NCBI GenBank assembly: GCA_016926595.1
Contig: JAFGOG010000392.1
Coordinates: 1 to 14,686, forward strand
Source: Anaerolineae bacterium
Lineage (GTDB): Bacteria > Chloroflexota > Anaerolineae > JAAYZQ01
DNA: 14,686 bases
Direction: 5' to 3'
Shown here: positions 13,390 to 14,686 of the stretch, one piece after another
Layout of the letters: each line of letters begins with the position of its first letter
Position numbering within the stretch: the first letter of the stretch is position 1
The notes under the pieces: generated by a model
What the model was told of the DNA's origin: nothing
Databases searched by the model: none
The model's input: only the letters and a program-made list of their open reading frames with translations
Translations under genes and position numbers: made by a program

Positions 13390-13977
13390 TCAGGCCCGCA
13401 GGTGCTGCTCCACGGTTAGATCGCCACGCTTACCGGCATTCAGAATCAAGAGCATCCGGGCTTGCACGGGACCTGGATTCTGCCACCGATGGGGCAAGGA
13501 GGCATCGAATAGCAGGTTATCACCTGGCGTCAACTTGTATTCTCTGCCCTCCACCTCGTATTCAACAAGCCCCTCCAGGCAATAGACCCATTCGGCACCC
13601 GAGTGCTCAATGGGCATAATCCTAGTGCTGGCGTTTGGCTCCATGGTGATCAAGAACGAGGCAACCGCATAATCGGTTAGGCCGGAACCCAGATGTTCTA
13701 TCGTCATCCCAGGGCATCTACTTCGCATTCGGTGCATGGACCTGGTCAGAACCAGCCGGGGTGGGGGATCTTCTGTTTCGAAAAAAGAGGCAATCGGCAC
13801 CCCCAATCCGGTCGCCAGGCGTTGCAGCGTATCGACGCAGGGCGAACTAAGGCCTCGCTCGATGAGACTGATGGTGTTGGTTGATACTTCGCACATTTCC
13901 GCCAGGGCACGCAATGAAAGGTCGCGTTGCTCCCTCAGTTTGCGAAGCCTCGATCCAATATCAGGGGACTCTTCCAT
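13390..13977 (-). CDS. XRE-family regulator with C-terminal cupin domain
   Basis: A 195-residue transcription regulator. Residues 6-65 are an XRE/Cro helix-turn-helix (IGSRLRKLREQRDLSLRALA, VSTNTISLIERG, PCVDTLQRLATGLGV). Residues about 108-182 are a cupin_2 barrel (HSGAEWVYCLEGLVEYEVEG, LTPGDNLLFDASLPHRWQN) that in this family senses a small molecule or metal. Cupin-XRE proteins often repress nearby amine, polyamine, amino acid or sulfur metabolism genes. An in-frame ATG lies at 13983, but AGAGGG is seven bases before 13977 and only one from the other. It is divergent from the secreted rhodanese gene and convergent with the metallo-hydrolase. Repeated CATG words at its own promoter suggest self-regulation. 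The ligand is unknown. Confidence 0.94.
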   Translation of the reverse strand: MEESPDIGSRLRKLREQRDLSLRALAEMCEVSTNTISLIERGLSSPCVDTLQRLATGLGVPIASFFETEDPPPRLVLTRSMHRMRSRCPGMTIEHLGSGLTDYAVASFLITMEPNASTRIMPIEHSGAEWVYCLEGLVEYEVEGREYKLTPGDNLLFDASLPHRWQNPGPVQARMLLILNAGKRGDLTVEQHLRA

Positions 13978-14013
13978 GCTCATACCCTCTGCTCATGCCC
14001 ATGATCCATGTTC

Positions 14014-14042
14014 ATTATAGCATGTTTTAGGCAATACACCAA
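14014..14042 (-). promoter_or_regulatory. Predicted promoter of the XRE-cupin gene
   Basis: On the minus strand a perfect TATAAT (14014-14019) lies 17 bases after TTGGTG (14037-14042, three of six matches). The leader is about 30 bases. CATG words flank the -10 element. Confidence 0.6.
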
Positions 14043-14207
14043 GGCTTTCTGGGCGTGTGAGTACGGCTGCCAAGTCGCTCTATACAGCCGCAGAGACGCG
14101 AATCTCTCACCCTGAGCGGCAGCAAAGAGTCTCTCTCGACCAACTTCCACGACCGTTCACTTCATAGAACGAAATTGGTCTTTTTCGCGAGATATTGTCC
14201 TACAAAC

Positions 14208-14236
14208 TTGACAGTTCGTCGACAGTATGGTATCCT
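14208..14236 (+). promoter_or_regulatory. Predicted sigma70-type promoter of the rhodanese gene
   Basis: A perfect TTGACA (14208-14213) is followed after 17 bases by TATCCT (14231-14236, four of six matches), about 60 bases before the ATG. GACAGT is repeated directly at 14210-14215 and 14221-14226, one helical turn apart, over the -35 and spacer. Confidence 0.7.
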
Positions 14237-14296
14237 CCAGCGCATTAAGCCTATCTCGTTTGAGCTGCCAAGATCTAGGGAAAGGAAGATCGCTCA

Positions 14297-14686
14297 ATGG
14301 TGAGAAAAAGACTCGCTTTCGTTGCTGTAGCTCTAGCCCTAATAGTGGGGCTGCTCCCTCCCAGCCAGATTGGGCAGGCCCAGGACTCGCTACAAGCACG
14401 GGCAGAAACCTACTTTGGCGCGGGGCCGCGGACGATCGAGGCGTCAGCACTGTTTGAGAATCTGAACGACGGCGACGCGGAGAACGACCCGTACATCATC
14501 AGCCTGCGCTCAGCCGAGGACTATGCCAAGGGGCACATCCCCGGCGCGGTGAACATGAGCGTCAAGGATCTGTTCAGCCTCGAGAACCTGGCCACGATCC
14601 CACCTGACCGGGACGTGGTGTTGGTCTGCTACACCGGCCAGACGGCGGGACAGGCCACAGCAGCCCTGAACATGCTGGGCTATGAG
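14297..14686 (+). CDS. Secreted rhodanese-like domain protein (partial, C-terminus beyond right edge)
   Basis: 130 codons are visible with no stop. The start is ATG 14297, with AAGGAAG about eight bases upstream. Residues 1-29 are a signal peptide: MVRKR, a hydrophobic core (LAFVAVALALIVGLL) and a likely cleavage near GQA|QDS. There is no lipobox Cys. From about 45 on is a rhodanese-like domain with ISLRSAEDYAKGHIPGAVNM and the active-site loop VCYTGQTAG (likely catalytic Cys111). Rhodaneses carry sulfane sulfur on this Cys; here the domain should face outside the membrane. The usual Asp before the first Arg (DVR) is Ser. A second domain may follow beyond the edge. It is divergent from the XRE-cupin gene, which may control it. 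Confidence 0.9.
   Translation, partial: MVRKRLAFVAVALALIVGLLPPSQIGQAQDSLQARAETYFGAGPRTIEASALFENLNDGDAENDPYIISLRSAEDYAKGHIPGAVNMSVKDLFSLENLATIPPDRDVVLVCYTGQTAGQATAALNMLGYE

Larger units (their letters stand above)
13978..14296. other. Divergent intergenic region between the XRE-cupin and rhodanese genes
   Basis: No gene is supported in these 319 bases. They hold a minus-strand promoter at 14014-14042, a plus-strand promoter at 14208-14236, a cluster of four CATG words at 13994-14024, and nested short inverted repeats at 14065-14120 (GGCTG/CAGCC, GCCGC/GCGGC, AGAGA/TCTCT). The 14121-14207 part shows nothing further that I can name. A frame on the minus strand from 14450 crosses the rhodanese gene in antisense and is not credible. 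Confidence 0.6.

Overview
The window looks like a chromosomal segment of a moderately GC-rich bacterium, most likely a member of the Chloroflexota (Anaerolineae-like). This is inferred from gene content and not from a marker gene. The pointers are a NarL-type sensor kinase with a typical Chloroflexota H-box, a fused ADP-forming acyl-CoA synthetase paired with a DRTGG protein, a membrane-anchored DtxR-like regulator and a DUF5320 protein. No rRNA, tRNA, CRISPR array, transposase or phage gene is visible.

Layout. From 1 to 11658 all eleven genes lie on the minus strand. In transcription order they are: DUF5320 protein, peptide deformylase (def), MFS transporter, sensor histidine kinase, NarL-type response regulator, then a 226-base gap with a perfect 9-bp hairpin and a new promoter, then a receiver-only response regulator, a fused ADP-forming acyl-CoA synthetase, a BioD-like/DRTGG protein, a ZIP metal transporter, an Fe-S flavoenzyme of the 2,4-dienoyl-CoA reductase/old yellow enzyme type, and a DtxR/MntR-like regulator that runs off the left edge. 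Spacing is tight throughout, with 13-nt and 4-nt overlaps in two places.

At about 11.66-11.93 kb there is an AT-rich divergent control region with two good sigma70-type promoters facing apart. To its right, on the plus strand, are a 57-residue 2[4Fe-4S] ferredoxin, a 72-residue RGG-rich zinc-ribbon protein and a COG1237-type metallo-beta-lactamase-fold protein. A convergent XRE-cupin regulator (minus) follows. A 319-base intergenic region with divergent promoters separates it from a secreted rhodanese-like protein that runs off the right edge.

How they may work together (inference). The kinase and two regulators form a signalling module. The receiver-only protein is the first gene of the transcript for the acyl-CoA synthetase (acetate/acyl-CoA + ADP + Pi to acid + ATP) and its DRTGG partner, so energy-conserving acid formation may be linked to that module. 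The ZIP transporter and the DtxR-like protein bracket the flavoenzyme and suggest metal-responsive control. DUF5320, ferredoxin, zinc ribbon and metallo-hydrolase resemble the small-protein gene sets found near MinD/NifX-type Fe-S or Mo cofactor loci in anaerobes, but MinD and NifX are not in this window. The most unusual items are the membrane-anchored DtxR-like regulator with a His at a key metal position, the divergent promoter pair with shared spacer motifs, and the receiver-only regulator linked to ADP-forming acyl-CoA synthetase.
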